A stretch of DNA of 64,000 bases from an uncultured Campylobacter sp. (GCF_937996225.1 NZ_CALKTC010000055.1:1-64000), one strand, 5' to 3'. Positions 1 to 9,062 are shown, counted from the stretch's first letter. The notes: generated by a model from the letters alone, not told the origin. Numbers and translations are program-made.

Positions 1-443
1 AGGGCCGCTACCTGCTGGCCGCTACTTTCGGTAACGTCCACGGCGTGTATAAGCCGGGCAATGTTGTGCTGAGACCTGAAATTTTAAAAAATTCACAAAA
101 ATTCGTCCGCGAAAAATTTAATCTGCAATCCGAAAAGCCTGTAAATTTCGTCTTTCACGGCGGCAGTGGCAGCGAGACCTCCGATATCAAGGCAGCCGTG
201 AGCTACGGCGTGGTAAAGATGAATATCGACACTGACACGCAGTGGGCGTTTTGGGACGGCGTGCGCGCTTATGAGGCCAAAAATCGCGGCTATTTGCAAG
301 CTCAAATCGGCAATCCGGAAGGTGAGGATAAACCGAATAAAAAATTCTACGATCCTCGCAAATGGCTGAGAGCAGGCGAGCAGAGTATGGTGGCGCGCTT
401 GCAGGTCGCATTTGACAATCTAAATTGCCTAAATAGGAACTAA
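1..443 (+). CDS. fba: Class II fructose-bisphosphate aldolase, C-terminal part
   Basis: The gene is cut by the window edge; the reading frame is open from base 3. The product would cleave fructose 1,6-bisphosphate to dihydroxyacetone phosphate and glyceraldehyde 3-phosphate (gluconeogenesis/glycolysis, cytosol). Visible family features are ATFGNVHGVYKPGN near the start, the phosphate-binding segment FHGGSGS, and GVVKMNIDTDTQWAFWDGVR, where the asparagine-aspartate pair contacts substrate. The C-terminal helix ends normally in TAA. A GTG at base 45 is an internal valine, not a start. The next gene begins one base after the stop, so they are probably co-transcribed; I recall the same trio (Cj0597-Cj0599) in C. 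jejuni. Confidence 0.95.
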   Translation, partial: GRYLLAATFGNVHGVYKPGNVVLRPEILKNSQKFVREKFNLQSEKPVNFVFHGGSGSETSDIKAAVSYGVVKMNIDTDTQWAFWDGVRAYEAKNRGYLQAQIGNPEGEDKPNKKFYDPRKWLRAGEQSMVARLQVAFDNLNCLNRN

Positions 444-444
444 T

Positions 445-1734
445 ATGGATCGCCCGAATAACGAAGTGCTCGATATCACGCTACCTGAGGCGAAGGAGCG
501 CTCGCTAGCGGGCGTTTTTTTTAAGATCGCAGCTCTGCCGATCGCGGTTTTTGTGGTGTTTTTGCTGGGCTATTTGGGGCTTATCGGGCTGAAGGTAGAG
601 ACGCACTCGATCCTGATGCTTGCAGTTTTGCTCATTATCGCGCTAGTTTTAGCTCGTCATAATGCAGAATATGGCTGCTTAAATTTTCAAAATAATATTG
701 ATGATTTCAAGCGCGAGCTAAAGAATTACATCGTCGCCAATCTCTTAAGTATCGGCGGTAAGAAAAAATCCGATGCTAGCTTTGATCTTTTTGTGGACGA
801 ATACGGCTACTCGCTGCGTAATCAAAACTACGCTTCCGTCGCATCGGCAGTCTTTCCGATGCTTGGAATTTTAGGAACTTTCATCTCGATTGCGATTTCG
901 ATGCCGCACTTTTCCTCAAGCAATATCGATGGGCTCGAAACCGAGATCGCGCAGCTTCTAGGCGGCGTAGGTACAGCGTTTTACGTCTCGATCTATGGAA
1001 TTTTCTTAGCGCTTTGGTGGATATATTTTGAGAAAAAGGGCATCAGCAAATATGAGCGCCTGCTCATCAAATACAAAAATTCCACTAAAAATTTCTTCTG
1101 GAACAAAGACGAAATAACACAGGGCTATCTGAGTGAAATTTTAAACGCTAATTCTGAAATTTCGCGCTCATTTGCGATGATGAGCTCTACGAATTTTACT
1201 GAAAGGCTAAACCGCCTAATCGATGAAAAAATTGGCGCTTTTGAAAGCGTAATGGAAGCCGAGAAGCGAAGTATGGCGATTACACAAGAAGAGCTTGAAA
1301 AAGCAGGCGAGATGATCCAAAGGACAAATCTTGCTCACGGTGAGCTAGATAAGAGCTTCACTCAAATTTTATCTGCGCTCAAGTCCGTGTCTGCAAGCCT
1401 AATCGAAATTCAAAACGGAATTTCCGCGCAGTATCTAAGTCAGTCTAAGACTTTAACGGACGGGCAAGGCGAGCTGGCTAACGTTACGAGTGCATTAAGC
1501 GCTCAAATCAAGAGCCTAAATGCTTCCTTGGGCGGGTTTGCGGGCGAAATTTCAAGTTCGCAGAATGCTTACGCCGCTAAAATTGACGCTAGCTTTAAGG
1601 AACTAAGCGCGGATTTAAAGGCACTTTTAGCTGGAGAGGGCGCTGCGCGGACGAGCAACGAAAGCATCATCGAAGAGCTTCGCAAAACGCTTGCGAGCAT
1701 CGATGAAAAAGCACTTTTAGATGAAAACGAATAA
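445..1734 (+). CDS. MotA/TolQ/ExbB-type proton channel subunit with long cytoplasmic coiled tail
   Basis: A 429-residue inner-membrane protein. Hydrophobic segments lie at about residues 25-50, 52-72, 128-152 and 168-196; the last two (AVFPMLGILGTFISIAISM and LLGGVGTAFYVSIYGIFLAL) match the conserved TolQ/ExbB/MotA pore helices with their small-residue packing. Residues 200-429 are hydrophilic, Glu/Lys/Ser-rich and probably helical. The next gene overlaps its end by 14 bases and encodes the OmpA/MotB-like partner, so the two should form a 5:2-type ion-driven stator. A long helical tail on the MotA-like subunit is also seen in ZorA of Zorya defence systems, but no other zor gene is nearby. The function in Campylobacter is unknown to me. 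Confidence 0.82.
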   Translation: MDRPNNEVLDITLPEAKERSLAGVFFKIAALPIAVFVVFLLGYLGLIGLKVETHSILMLAVLLIIALVLARHNAEYGCLNFQNNIDDFKRELKNYIVANLLSIGGKKKSDASFDLFVDEYGYSLRNQNYASVASAVFPMLGILGTFISIAISMPHFSSSNIDGLETEIAQLLGGVGTAFYVSIYGIFLALWWIYFEKKGISKYERLLIKYKNSTKNFFWNKDEITQGYLSEILNANSEISRSFAMMSSTNFTERLNRLIDEKIGAFESVMEAEKRSMAITQEELEKAGEMIQRTNLAHGELDKSFTQILSALKSVSASLIEIQNGISAQYLSQSKTLTDGQGELANVTSALSAQIKSLNASLGGFAGEISSSQNAYAAKIDASFKELSADLKALLAGEGAARTSNESIIEELRKTLASIDEKALLDENE

Positions 1735-2743
1735 CGAAGAAAAAGAGACCTTTTGGATTGCGTACGCCGATTTGATGGCGGGACTGCTTTTTGTTTTCGT
1801 GCTTTTAGTAGGCGGCATCATCGTCAAATACTTCCTCACGCAAAGCAACCTGCAGGAGAAAGAAAGTCAAATTTCAAGCGCGCTAGCAAGCCTGCAAAGC
1901 CAGGAGAAAAAAAGCGCCGAGCTTGAAGCGCTGAATAAAATTTTTAGCGACCAGCTTGAGAAGCTGAACATAGAAAACACCGACCTTCGCAAGCAAAATT
2001 CCATCTATTTCATACAGATCGAAGATCTAACCGAGATGGCTGAGAAGCTGAAAAAAGAGAATTTAGACATCAACTCGCTTCTGCAAAAAGCGCGCGACGA
2101 CGCCAACGCTACGATCAGCCAGAACGAGCTTAAAATCGCCTTTTTGCTCGATCAGCTCACGAAGAAGGAGAGCGATTTTAATAAAATTTTACAAGACCTC
2201 AACGTCACGAAAAACCGCATCCGCAACCTCACCGGAATGAAGGTCAAGATCATCGCCGATCTGAAGGAGAAGCTGGGCGGCAAGATCCGCATCGATAACG
2301 AAAGCGGCGCGATGACGCTAAGCTCGTCGATCCTTTTTGACAAAGGCTCAAGCGAGCTGAAAGAGGGCGCCAAAGAGACGCTTCGCTCGACGCTGCAGAG
2401 CTATTTCGCCGCGCTTTTGAATAACGATGAAATTCGCGAAAATTTAGATCAGATCATCATCGAAGGGCACACGGACAGCGACGGCGGGTATTTGTATAAC
2501 CTCGAGCTCTCGCAAAATAGGGCGTTTGCCGTGATGGATTTCATCAACTCGTGGAATAAAGACGAGCGACTGCAAAAATATCTCATCGCCAGCGGTCGCA
2601 GCTACACGCAGCCCGTGATGCGTAGAGGCGTCGAGGACAAGGACGCTAGCCGCCGCATCGAGATAAAATTTACCCTTTCAAACAAAGAGGCGATGGAGGA
2701 GATCAGGAAATTTTTGCAGTTCGACGCGAACGCTACGAATTAG
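1721..2743 (+). CDS. OmpA/MotB-like peptidoglycan-binding stator subunit
   Basis: A 340-residue protein with one N-terminal transmembrane helix (about residues 12-36) that begins WIAYADLMAGLLFVFVLL. Asp17 sits where MotB carries its proton-binding aspartate. Residues 40-165 are a predicted periplasmic coiled coil. The C-terminal OmpA-like domain shows LSSSILFDKGSSELKEGAK, then IEGHTDSDGGYLYNLELSQNRA and a SGRSYTQPV...ASRRIEIKF ending, the usual peptidoglycan-binding pattern. The start overlaps the end of the channel subunit, implying translational coupling. I infer an ion-driven, wall-anchored machine; whether it turns, energises an outer-membrane process or acts in defence cannot be told from sequence. 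Confidence 0.85.
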   Translation: MKTNNEEKETFWIAYADLMAGLLFVFVLLVGGIIVKYFLTQSNLQEKESQISSALASLQSQEKKSAELEALNKIFSDQLEKLNIENTDLRKQNSIYFIQIEDLTEMAEKLKKENLDINSLLQKARDDANATISQNELKIAFLLDQLTKKESDFNKILQDLNVTKNRIRNLTGMKVKIIADLKEKLGGKIRIDNESGAMTLSSSILFDKGSSELKEGAKETLRSTLQSYFAALLNNDEIRENLDQIIIEGHTDSDGGYLYNLELSQNRAFAVMDFINSWNKDERLQKYLIASGRSYTQPVMRRGVEDKDASRRIEIKFTLSNKEAMEEIRKFLQFDANATN

Positions 2744-3090
2744 TAGCTCGCCCTTAACGGCTCGCTCGAAATTTTAGCCTGCAAAAAAGAGGGCTTAAAA
2801 TTTTAAAATTCTTAACGAATTCGCGAATTGCTTGAAATTTCAGCGGCGACGGAACGCATCCTTTTATTTTGACGCGAATATTATGAACGAGCGTCTCGCT
2901 AAATTTTACCGTAGCCCTTACGTGGCGTTTATGTAGTATCTGCTGCGGCGGAATGGGTTTAAATTTTAAACCCGCGTATTTTGCCGCGCTTTTAGTGCTG
3001 CTGTGCGCGACGATATAATTCAAATTTTGACCTTTAAATTTAAGTCGCAAATTTAAGCAGGTTTAACGGGCGGCTTAAAATTTAAACGGA
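2744..3090. other. Intergenic, AT-palindrome rich, no gene supported
   Basis: This stretch of 347 bases lies between the OmpA-like gene and the convergent Sel1 gene. It contains AAAATTTTAAAATT at 2797-2810 and several related AAATTT words. A 98-codon open frame on the minus strand has no ribosome site or recognisable motif and reads as translated repeat DNA. Confidence 0.6.
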
Positions 3091-4416
3091 TTAAAAGCCT
3101 TGTTCGTTTAGCTTTCTATATCCGTTACAACCGACTTGATCACCCAAATCACAAGCTTTGCCGAAGTATTTTTTTGCCATACTTATATTCTGACTTATGC
3201 CTTTTCCTAAATAATATGAAATTCCGATATTATAGCATCCGCTTCCATCTTTTAAATTGCAAGCTTTTAGATATAGTTCATTTGCCTTTTTATAATCTTG
3301 CTTTACGCCTTTGCCAGAGCTATACAAAACTCCTAGATTATAGCACCCTTTGCCATATTTCAAATCACAAGCCTTAGAATATAACTCATTTGCTTTATTA
3401 TAGTTTTGTTCTACACCTTCTCCTTGTTCATATAAAAACCCTAGATTGTTGCATCCTGCGTCATATTCTAGGTCGCAAGCTTGAGAATATAGCTTGCTCG
3501 CTTTTTTATAATCTTTATTTATGCCTTTGCCGTGTTCATATAAAATTCCAAGATTAGTACATCCTATGCCATATCCTAAATTACAAGCTTTAGAATACAA
3601 TTCACTCGCTTTTTTATAATCTTGTTTTTCATATAAAGCCCCTAGATCATTACATCCTAACCCATATCCTAGATTACAAGCTAGAGAAAGTAAGTTTCTT
3701 GCTTTCTCGATATTTTGTTTTATGCCTTCGCCTAAATAGTGTAAGACTCCAAGATTGTAACATCCTTCGGCAATTTCTAAATCGCAAGCTTTAGAATACA
3801 ATTCGCTTGCTTTCTTATAGTCTTGTTTTATACCTTCGCCCGAGGCGTATAAGAGCCCAAGATTATTACATCCTGTGCCATGTCCTAAATCACAAGCTTT
3901 AGAATATAGTTCACTAGCTTTTTCGAAGTTTTGTTCTACATCTTTTCTTGAGTCATACCAAAGCCCTAATATATAGCATCCTTCGCTATATCCTAGATTG
4001 CAAGCTTTAGAAAGTAATTCATTCGCTTTTTTGTCGTCTTGCTTTATAGACGTACCTAAATAGTATGAAGCTCCAAGATTGTAACATCCTTCGGCAACTT
4101 CTAAATCACAAGCTTTAGAATAGAATTGATCCGCTTTTTGGTAACTTTGTTGCACGCCTTCACCTTTTTCATATAAAATTCCAAGATTATGGCAGCTTTT
4201 ACCATGTTTTAAATCGCAAGCTTTCAAATATAGTTCGCTTGCTTTTTTATAATCCTGTTTTATATTTTCTCCGAAGTAATATGCGTTACCGAGATTTGCA
4301 CACGCCGATGCATCGTTATTGTCGCATTTACTTTGCAGTTCGCTTTCATTAAAATCACTCTGTTTTGCCACTACTAAAGCCGCCGTAGCGATCAGCGCTA
4401 AAAATATCTTTTTCAT
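3091..4416 (-). CDS. Secreted cysteine-rich Sel1-repeat protein (Hcp-like), 11 repeats
   Basis: A 441-residue protein with an N-terminal signal peptide (MKKIFLALIATAALVVAKQ). The rest is eleven complete 36-residue Sel1/TPR-like repeats plus a final half repeat, each of the form CDLxxxxGCYNLGxLYxxGxGIKQDYKKASELYSKA. Every repeat has two cysteines eight residues apart, the pattern of Helicobacter cysteine-rich (Hcp) proteins where each repeat is closed by a disulfide, so I infer a periplasmic or secreted, disulfide-stapled solenoid. Repeat 7 lacks about five residues of the loop. The near-identical repeats suggest expansion by recombination. A start with GGAGCG upstream is reasonable. Partner or ligand unknown. 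Confidence 0.88.
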   Translation of the reverse strand: MKKIFLALIATAALVVAKQSDFNESELQSKCDNNDASACANLGNAYYFGENIKQDYKKASELYLKACDLKHGKSCHNLGILYEKGEGVQQSYQKADQFYSKACDLEVAEGCYNLGASYYLGTSIKQDDKKANELLSKACNLGYSEGCYILGLWYDSRKDVEQNFEKASELYSKACDLGHGTGCNNLGLLYASGEGIKQDYKKASELYSKACDLEIAEGCYNLGVLHYLGEGIKQNIEKARNLLSLACNLGYGLGCNDLGALYEKQDYKKASELYSKACNLGYGIGCTNLGILYEHGKGINKDYKKASKLYSQACDLEYDAGCNNLGFLYEQGEGVEQNYNKANELYSKACDLKYGKGCYNLGVLYSSGKGVKQDYKKANELYLKACNLKDGSGCYNIGISYYLGKGISQNISMAKKYFGKACDLGDQVGCNGYRKLNEQGF

Positions 4417-4563
4417 ACATCGCTCCGTTTAAAATTTCGGCTATTTTATTTCATTTTCGCTTAATCTTTTGAAAATCGGCGAGCTGTAAATTTACATCGC
4501 CGCGAGCTTAAAGGCGAAATTTAGCAAAAAGCGTTAAAATTCCAAGCATTACAAGGAGTAAAA

Positions 4564-5853
4564 ATGAAAATTTTAAAAAGCACGAAGGCAAATTTCAAAG
4601 AGGAGTTTGCAAGGCTGGTGCGCCGCGGCGAGACGGATATGAGATCGGTAATGCCCGTCGTAAGCGGTATCATCGAAGATATCAGAGAGCGCGGCGATGA
4701 GGCGCTAGCTGAACAGATTGAGAAATTTGACAGATGGCGCGTGCAGGGCGATCTGGCTATCACTCGCGAGCAGATGAGTCTCGCGTATGAAGGCTTAACC
4801 GCAGAGCTTAAGAATGCGCTTCGGGTCGCATACGAGCGCATCTACGCCTATCACGAAAAGCAGCTTGAGAGAAGCTGGTTTAGCTTCGATCCAAGCGGCG
4901 CGATGCTCGGGCAAAAGATCACGCCGGTAGATCGCGCGGGGCTGTATATCCCGGGGGGCAAGGCAGCGTATCCGAGCTCGCTTCTGATGAACGCGATCCC
5001 CGCAATCGTCGCGGGCGTAGAGGATATCAGCGTCTGCACCCCTGCCGTGGGCGGCGTCGTAAATGAGCTACTGCTTGCGGCTATGCATGTGCTGGGGATC
5101 AAAAAAGCCTACAAGGTGGGCGGCGCAAGCGCGATCGCGGCGATGGCATACGGCACGCGCACGATCGGCAAGGTCGATGTCATCACGGGCCCTGGGAATA
5201 TCTTCGTAGCGACCGCTAAAAAGCTCGTATTCGGCGACGTAAATATCGATATGATCGCAGGCCCTAGCGAAGTGGGCATCATCGCAAACGCCGCGGCAAA
5301 TCCGCGCAACATCGCTGTGGATCTGCTCAGCCAAGCCGAGCACGACGAGATCGCGAGTAGCTTTTTGATAAGCGACGATGAAAAATTCGCTCTTGCCGTC
5401 GCAGAGCACATCGAGCGCGAGCTGCCTACGCTCGCACGTGAACCGATCGCTCGCGCCAGCATCCAAAACAAGGGCGCAGTCATCATCGCACGCGATATGA
5501 ACGAGTGCGTGGAGCTGATGAACGAGCTTGCGGTCGAGCACCTCGAGATCGCGACCGAGAACGCCTACGAGCTGCTTCCGCGCATACGCCACGCAGGCGC
5601 GATATTTTTGGGCCACTACACGCCAGAGGCGATGGGCGATTACCTCGCAGGCCCCAACCACACGCTGCCGACCGGCGGAAGCGCGCGATTTTTCTCGCCT
5701 CTGGGGGTTTATAACTTCATCAAACGAAGCTCGATCATAGCGCTAAATAAACGCGCCATAGACGAGCTCGGACGCGCGTGCATGGCACTAGCGGATGCCG
5801 AGGGGCTAGGCGCGCACAAAAAATCGGTACAGATTAGATTTGAAGAGAAGTGA
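4564..5853 (+). CDS. hisD: Histidinol dehydrogenase
   Basis: 429 residues, the usual length. It oxidises L-histidinol to L-histidine in two NAD-dependent steps, the last reactions of histidine synthesis (cytosol, Zn enzyme). Visible family blocks: YIPGGKAAYPSSLLMNAIPA, GPGNIFVATAKKLVFGDV, MIAGPSEVGI, LSQAEHDEIA (Zn ligands about Gln257 and His260), VEHLEIAT and the C-terminal GPNHTLPTGGSARFFSPLGV. The start is preceded by AAGGAG at good spacing. It stands alone here, away from other his genes, with minus-strand accessory genes beyond, so probably has its own promoter. Confidence 0.97.
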   Translation: MKILKSTKANFKEEFARLVRRGETDMRSVMPVVSGIIEDIRERGDEALAEQIEKFDRWRVQGDLAITREQMSLAYEGLTAELKNALRVAYERIYAYHEKQLERSWFSFDPSGAMLGQKITPVDRAGLYIPGGKAAYPSSLLMNAIPAIVAGVEDISVCTPAVGGVVNELLLAAMHVLGIKKAYKVGGASAIAAMAYGTRTIGKVDVITGPGNIFVATAKKLVFGDVNIDMIAGPSEVGIIANAAANPRNIAVDLLSQAEHDEIASSFLISDDEKFALAVAEHIERELPTLAREPIARASIQNKGAVIIARDMNECVELMNELAVEHLEIATENAYELLPRIRHAGAIFLGHYTPEAMGDYLAGPNHTLPTGGSARFFSPLGVYNFIKRSSIIALNKRAIDELGRACMALADAEGLGAHKKSVQIRFEEK

Positions 5854-6189
5854 TTTTGCGGCGGTAACGAAATTACGAAATGAAATTTTAAAAAAGCGGC
5901 TCAGGGCTTAAATTTACCCGCATATGGCTTAAGGCGGTTCGCATGCAGATTAAAAATTGCGAAGCGAAATTTTAAAAAGCACCGGCGGCAGTTGCGAAAC
6001 CGAGAGTCGAAATTTTAAAATTTAAGAACGAGTTAAATTTTAAAAAATGTAAGCGTCGAGGTAAGAGTAAAATTTTAAAATTTCAAAAGCGCTATAAATT
6101 TAAAAAAACGGCCGTATTTGATTAAAATTTAAGGCAAATTTACTAAGCGAAATGATATACTTTCGCTGATTTTTTACAAGGAGAGAAAA
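5854..6189. other. Intergenic, dense AAATTTTAAA words
   Basis: These 336 bases hold at least eight AAATTTTAAA-type words alternating with GC-rich spacers (for example around 5883, 5970, 6014, 6040 and 6070). No open frame with a ribosome site is seen until the gene at 6190. I infer repeat expansion rather than coding DNA. Confidence 0.6.
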
Positions 6190-6480
6190 ATGAAAAAATC
6201 ACTTTTAGTTTTGGCTAGTTTTGGCTTTGCGCTAAGTCTTAGCGCCGCAGATCTTTCAGATAGCTGCAAAGAGTATTTCGCAGATCTTGATAAGATGGTT
6301 GACACCTACAAACAAGCTGGTCAAGAGCAGCAGGTCAAGATGTATGAGGATCAAAAAAAGCAATCTATGGATCAGATCAGCGCACTTCCTAAGGAGCAGC
6401 AAGAGGCCACTTGCAAACAAGCTAAAGAGATATTTAAGCAGATGATGGATCAGATGAAACAACAAGGCGCTATGAAATAA
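6190..6480 (+). CDS. Small periplasmic helical protein (DUF5339-like)
   Basis: A 96-residue protein with a clean signal peptide (MKKSLLVLASFGFALSLSAA). The mature part is about 75 residues, Gln/Lys/Met-rich and helical, with two cysteines (in DSCKEY and ATCKQ) about 49 residues apart that could form one disulfide. This resembles the small DUF5339 periplasmic family of Campylobacter and Pasteurellaceae, from memory. The ribosome site AAGGAGAG is strong, and a hairpin terminator follows 35 bases after the stop, so it is a monocistronic unit. Function unknown; a periplasmic chaperone-like or metal/acid response role is only a guess. Confidence 0.75.
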   Translation: MKKSLLVLASFGFALSLSAADLSDSCKEYFADLDKMVDTYKQAGQEQQVKMYEDQKKQSMDQISALPKEQQEATCKQAKEIFKQMMDQMKQQGAMK

Positions 6481-6933
6481 ATACCTTCGCGGGCACGATG
6501 ATGCCCTCTTCAGTCGCGGCGATGCGATATCGTCGCGATTAATTCTTTTTAGACTCACACTTTTTTAAAAATTTTTAAATTTTAAAATTTGGATGTTTTA
6601 TCCTCGCTGCTTTCGGGGCTTGCTAAGAATTTCAGATTTGATATTCGGCTCGTTGCAGGAAGTTAAAATGAAATAAAGCGCTCGCATCGTTAAAATGCTC
6701 CGTAAGGCGATGCATCTTAGTGGGACGCTGCGGTGCACCAAAGATTTACGAGCCGCTTTGGCGCGCTTGAAACAGCACCTCATCAATATGACGAATTCAG
6801 GGCTCGGTTTGAGCGTTATTTTATCGCGATTTGAAATAGCCGGGGCTCATAGATAGAGCGAATTCGCGTCTCAGTTTGCCGCTCTGCCTATGAAATTTAC
6901 GGCCAAAAACATCTCGCAAAATCGCCTTGGATT
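6481..6933. other. Intergenic, 453 bases, terminator only
   Basis: Apart from the terminator at its left end I see only AAATTTTAAAATTT at about 6576-6590 and GC-rich unique sequence. Short open frames here lack ribosome sites and family features. Confidence 0.5.
6515..6551 (+). terminator. Rho-independent terminator after the small periplasmic gene
   Basis: Nine-base stem CGCGGCGAT/ATCGTCGCG (one G-T pair) with a five-base loop at 6515-6537, followed by an AT-rich tail ending in five T. It lies 35 bases after the stop of the gene at 6190. Confidence 0.65.
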
Positions 6934-7551
6934 TTAATCCTTAGTAACGATCGTGCCGTTTTGTATTTCGTGCAAGCAGACATTTCTGTGCAGCTCTTTA
7001 CCGCCATCTAAAGTATAGTAGTGCGTTGTTACTGTGCAGCGTAAATCGGCGTCGATGACGAACTCCTGCTTGGCGCGCATCGGCGGCTTGCTTTTACCGC
7101 AGTGCACGTAATCGGCGTAAATTTCGCGACAATCGCTTATACGAAATGCGTCGTTTAAAAGGCACATAAAAACATATTCGTGCCCGTGCTTGCTATCTTG
7201 GAAATCCCCCAGATAAAGCCTTAGCAGAATTGTTTTGGCGCTCTTTTTTGGCAAACGACAAGCCCTTATGTCTTTGATCCTCTCCCAATACGCGCTTAGA
7301 TTGTCGATTAAAAAATTCTCCTTTGCGAACGAAAACAGCTCATTTTTATCAAGTAAATTTTTATCGATAGCTGCTAAGGGCGAAATTTCTCCCGGATAGC
7401 GCATTGGCAGTTGCGCGATCGGTAGATCGTCGTAGATATTTTTCATACTCTGATAAATCTCTGGCCGCGGCGCATCGTCTTCCTTGACCGCGGCATTTTC
7501 CATGCCGCATAGCGCAAGTAGGCACAGCAAAAATATCCACACCTGCTTCAT
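6934..7551 (-). CDS. Hypothetical secreted protein
   Basis: I choose the ATG at 7551 because it is preceded by AGGGGGAA and begins a signal peptide (MKQVWIFLLCLLALCGMENA); a further in-frame start upstream would put 15 charged residues before it. The 205-residue product has cysteines at CRLPKK, CLLND, DCREIY, CGKSKP, RCTVTT and VCLHEI, so periplasmic disulfides are likely. No domain is recognised. It lies in a run of minus-strand exported proteins (6.9-18.8 kb), each with its own ribosome site, and has no obvious operon partner. Confidence 0.65.
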   Translation of the reverse strand: MKQVWIFLLCLLALCGMENAAVKEDDAPRPEIYQSMKNIYDDLPIAQLPMRYPGEISPLAAIDKNLLDKNELFSFAKENFLIDNLSAYWERIKDIRACRLPKKSAKTILLRLYLGDFQDSKHGHEYVFMCLLNDAFRISDCREIYADYVHCGKSKPPMRAKQEFVIDADLRCTVTTHYYTLDGGKELHRNVCLHEIQNGTIVTKD

Positions 7552-7750
7552 AGCATTCCCCCTTGTTTCGGTCGTGATCCCTTTTCTCCTAATCATACTG
7601 AAAATTTTAAAGCCTTATTAATATGAAGAAAAAAGATCAAAAATCAAAGCGCCGCTTTACAACCACTCTCGCGCTGTCTTTTTCTGCCCTTGCTTTTGGG
7701 TTAATTTAATCCGAGTTCTCTTGTTCTTGTGTGAAACGGACGATGCGCGA

Positions 7751-8452
7751 CTATTCGCCTTCCGTAGCCTTTTCGGTGAAGCTAACAATGTGCGGAGCTG
7801 CAATGCGCGCGTAATCCTGCGCGTTTAGGATGATCGAGTGATCAAGCAGGCCCGCGTTGAAAGCAATCTCTTCGAAGCGTCCGAACAGCGACGGATCGGC
7901 GATTAGCAGCAGCTTGTCGTGGAAGCTAAAAGGCGGCACCGAGCCGATGACGCAGTCCGTGAGATCGCCCACTTCATCGGAGCTTACGAGCGATGCTTTC
8001 GTGCCGCCGAGCCCCTCTGCCAAGCGCTTTAGATCGGTTTTATGATCGGCTGCGAAGACCGCTAGGACGTAAATTCTGCCGTTTCTACCCGCGGGTTTGT
8101 CGCTAGGAAGCTTCAGCTGCTGCGGTACGTTTGCGCAGATTTGATCGGCGATTAAAGCTAAATTTCCCGCGCAGGCGCCGTTTTCGCAGCCTTGAGCGCT
8201 CGCAAGGGCGGAAGCATCGAGATTTTGCGCGTCATCGGCGCTTGCTAAATTTAAATTTTGCGAAAAAGAAATTTGCCCATCCTTAAAGCCCTTGATCGTG
8301 CAAACCAGCGCCTTTGCGCCTTGTCCTAGCTGCGTGCCGCGGATTTTGGCGACTTCGGCGGAGGTGCCCGCGCTTTCGTGAGCTACGACGCGGAAGCGCG
8401 CCCCCTGCTGCGTCAAAAGCTCTTTTAGGCTTTCAAAAATTCTCTCTGACAT
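7751..8452 (-). CDS. YbaK/ProX-type aminoacyl-tRNA deacylase domain protein
   Basis: 233 residues. The fold is that of YbaK/ProX/EbsC proteins, which hydrolyse mischarged aminoacyl-tRNAs in trans (for example Cys-tRNA(Pro) or Ala-tRNA(Pro)). Supporting segments are the N-terminal HESAGTSAEVAKIRG, LGQGAKALVC with the conserved lysine of the family, GSVPPFSFHDKLLLIADPSLF, and EIAFNAGLLDHSIILNAQDY. The central part (about residues 60-120) is longer than in YbaK. Start supported by CAAGGAGAG. Monocistronic by spacing. The exact tRNA substrate cannot be assigned. Confidence 0.8.
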   Translation of the reverse strand: MSERIFESLKELLTQQGARFRVVAHESAGTSAEVAKIRGTQLGQGAKALVCTIKGFKDGQISFSQNLNLASADDAQNLDASALASAQGCENGACAGNLALIADQICANVPQQLKLPSDKPAGRNGRIYVLAVFAADHKTDLKRLAEGLGGTKASLVSSDEVGDLTDCVIGSVPPFSFHDKLLLIADPSLFGRFEEIAFNAGLLDHSIILNAQDYARIAAPHIVSFTEKATEGE

Positions 8453-8581
8453 GCTCTCTCCTTGTTTTTGCGAAATTATACTGAAATTTTAACCAAACGA
8501 CCCATCGATGCCGAAATTCCATTCTTCGCCGTAGAATTTATCTCGCCTGCGCGCAAAACCATTGCGCGATGAAAGATCTAT

Positions 8582-8606
8582 TGCATGGCGGAAATTCCGC
8601 CATGCA
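8582..8606 (-). terminator. Perfect 11-bp hairpin below the 8637 gene
   Basis: TGCATGGCGGA and TCCGCCATGCA form a perfect stem with a three-base loop, about 30 bases past the stop of the minus-strand gene at 8637. There is no long T run after it on either strand, so it may be a weak terminator or an mRNA-stabilising hairpin. Confidence 0.5.
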
Positions 8607-8636
8607 TAAGCTCGGTCCGCCCTGCTTCTTGCGAAA

Positions 8637-9062
8637 TTATTTCATCTTGCGGATTTTAGGCTCTTTGCTCTCTACGAGCTCGTAAATTCTAAGCTCGACC
8701 TTGACGTCTTTGGGCGCCAAAATTCTAATTTCGCCGCCGTCGTAGGCGAATGGATGCGTGAGCTCGTAATAGATCCGCTTCTTTTGCTTCTTGCCGTCGC
8801 AGAGCATCAGCGTTTGAGCAAGCTCATCGCCGCCGCTAAACTCGTAATAAAGCCCGTCCGAGCCCTCTTTTTGCTCTATTTTGCCACCGATCAGATACGC
8901 GTCGTTGCAGTCGGCTTTGATCTCTTTGGAAAAGACCGCTTCGACCTTAAACTGCTGCGGCGGCATCTTTGACGGCGTTAGCTCAAAGACGTTTAGCTGC
9001 TTTTGCGCTTCGCCGCCGAATAAAAACAGCGGCAAGAGGAAGAATAAAACGCTTTTTCTCAT
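8637..9062 (-). CDS. Hypothetical secreted protein
   Basis: 141 residues with a signal peptide (MRKSVLFFLLPLFLFGGEAQ) and the ribosome site AAGGAGT. The mature part has two cysteines (KADCNDAY and LMLCDGKK) and a beta-rich character (YYEFSGG, RIYYELTHPF, EIRILAPKDVKVELRIYELV) ending in a basic tail. No family is recognised. It is followed by a hairpin and appears monocistronic, so the sequence gives no partner. Confidence 0.65.
   Translation of the reverse strand: MRKSVLFFLLPLFLFGGEAQKQLNVFELTPSKMPPQQFKVEAVFSKEIKADCNDAYLIGGKIEQKEGSDGLYYEFSGGDELAQTLMLCDGKKQKKRIYYELTHPFAYDGGEIRILAPKDVKVELRIYELVESKEPKIRKMK

Noticed and set aside
2754..3050. 98-codon minus-strand frame in the gap after the OmpA-like gene
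   Set aside because: No ribosome site or family feature; its content (LKFKGQ, GLKFKP, PLKFQA) is translated AAATTT words.
5068..5661. 197-codon frame on the minus strand inside hisD
   Set aside because: It lies antisense to a complete and well-conserved enzyme, has no ribosome site, and its length follows from the codon bias of hisD.
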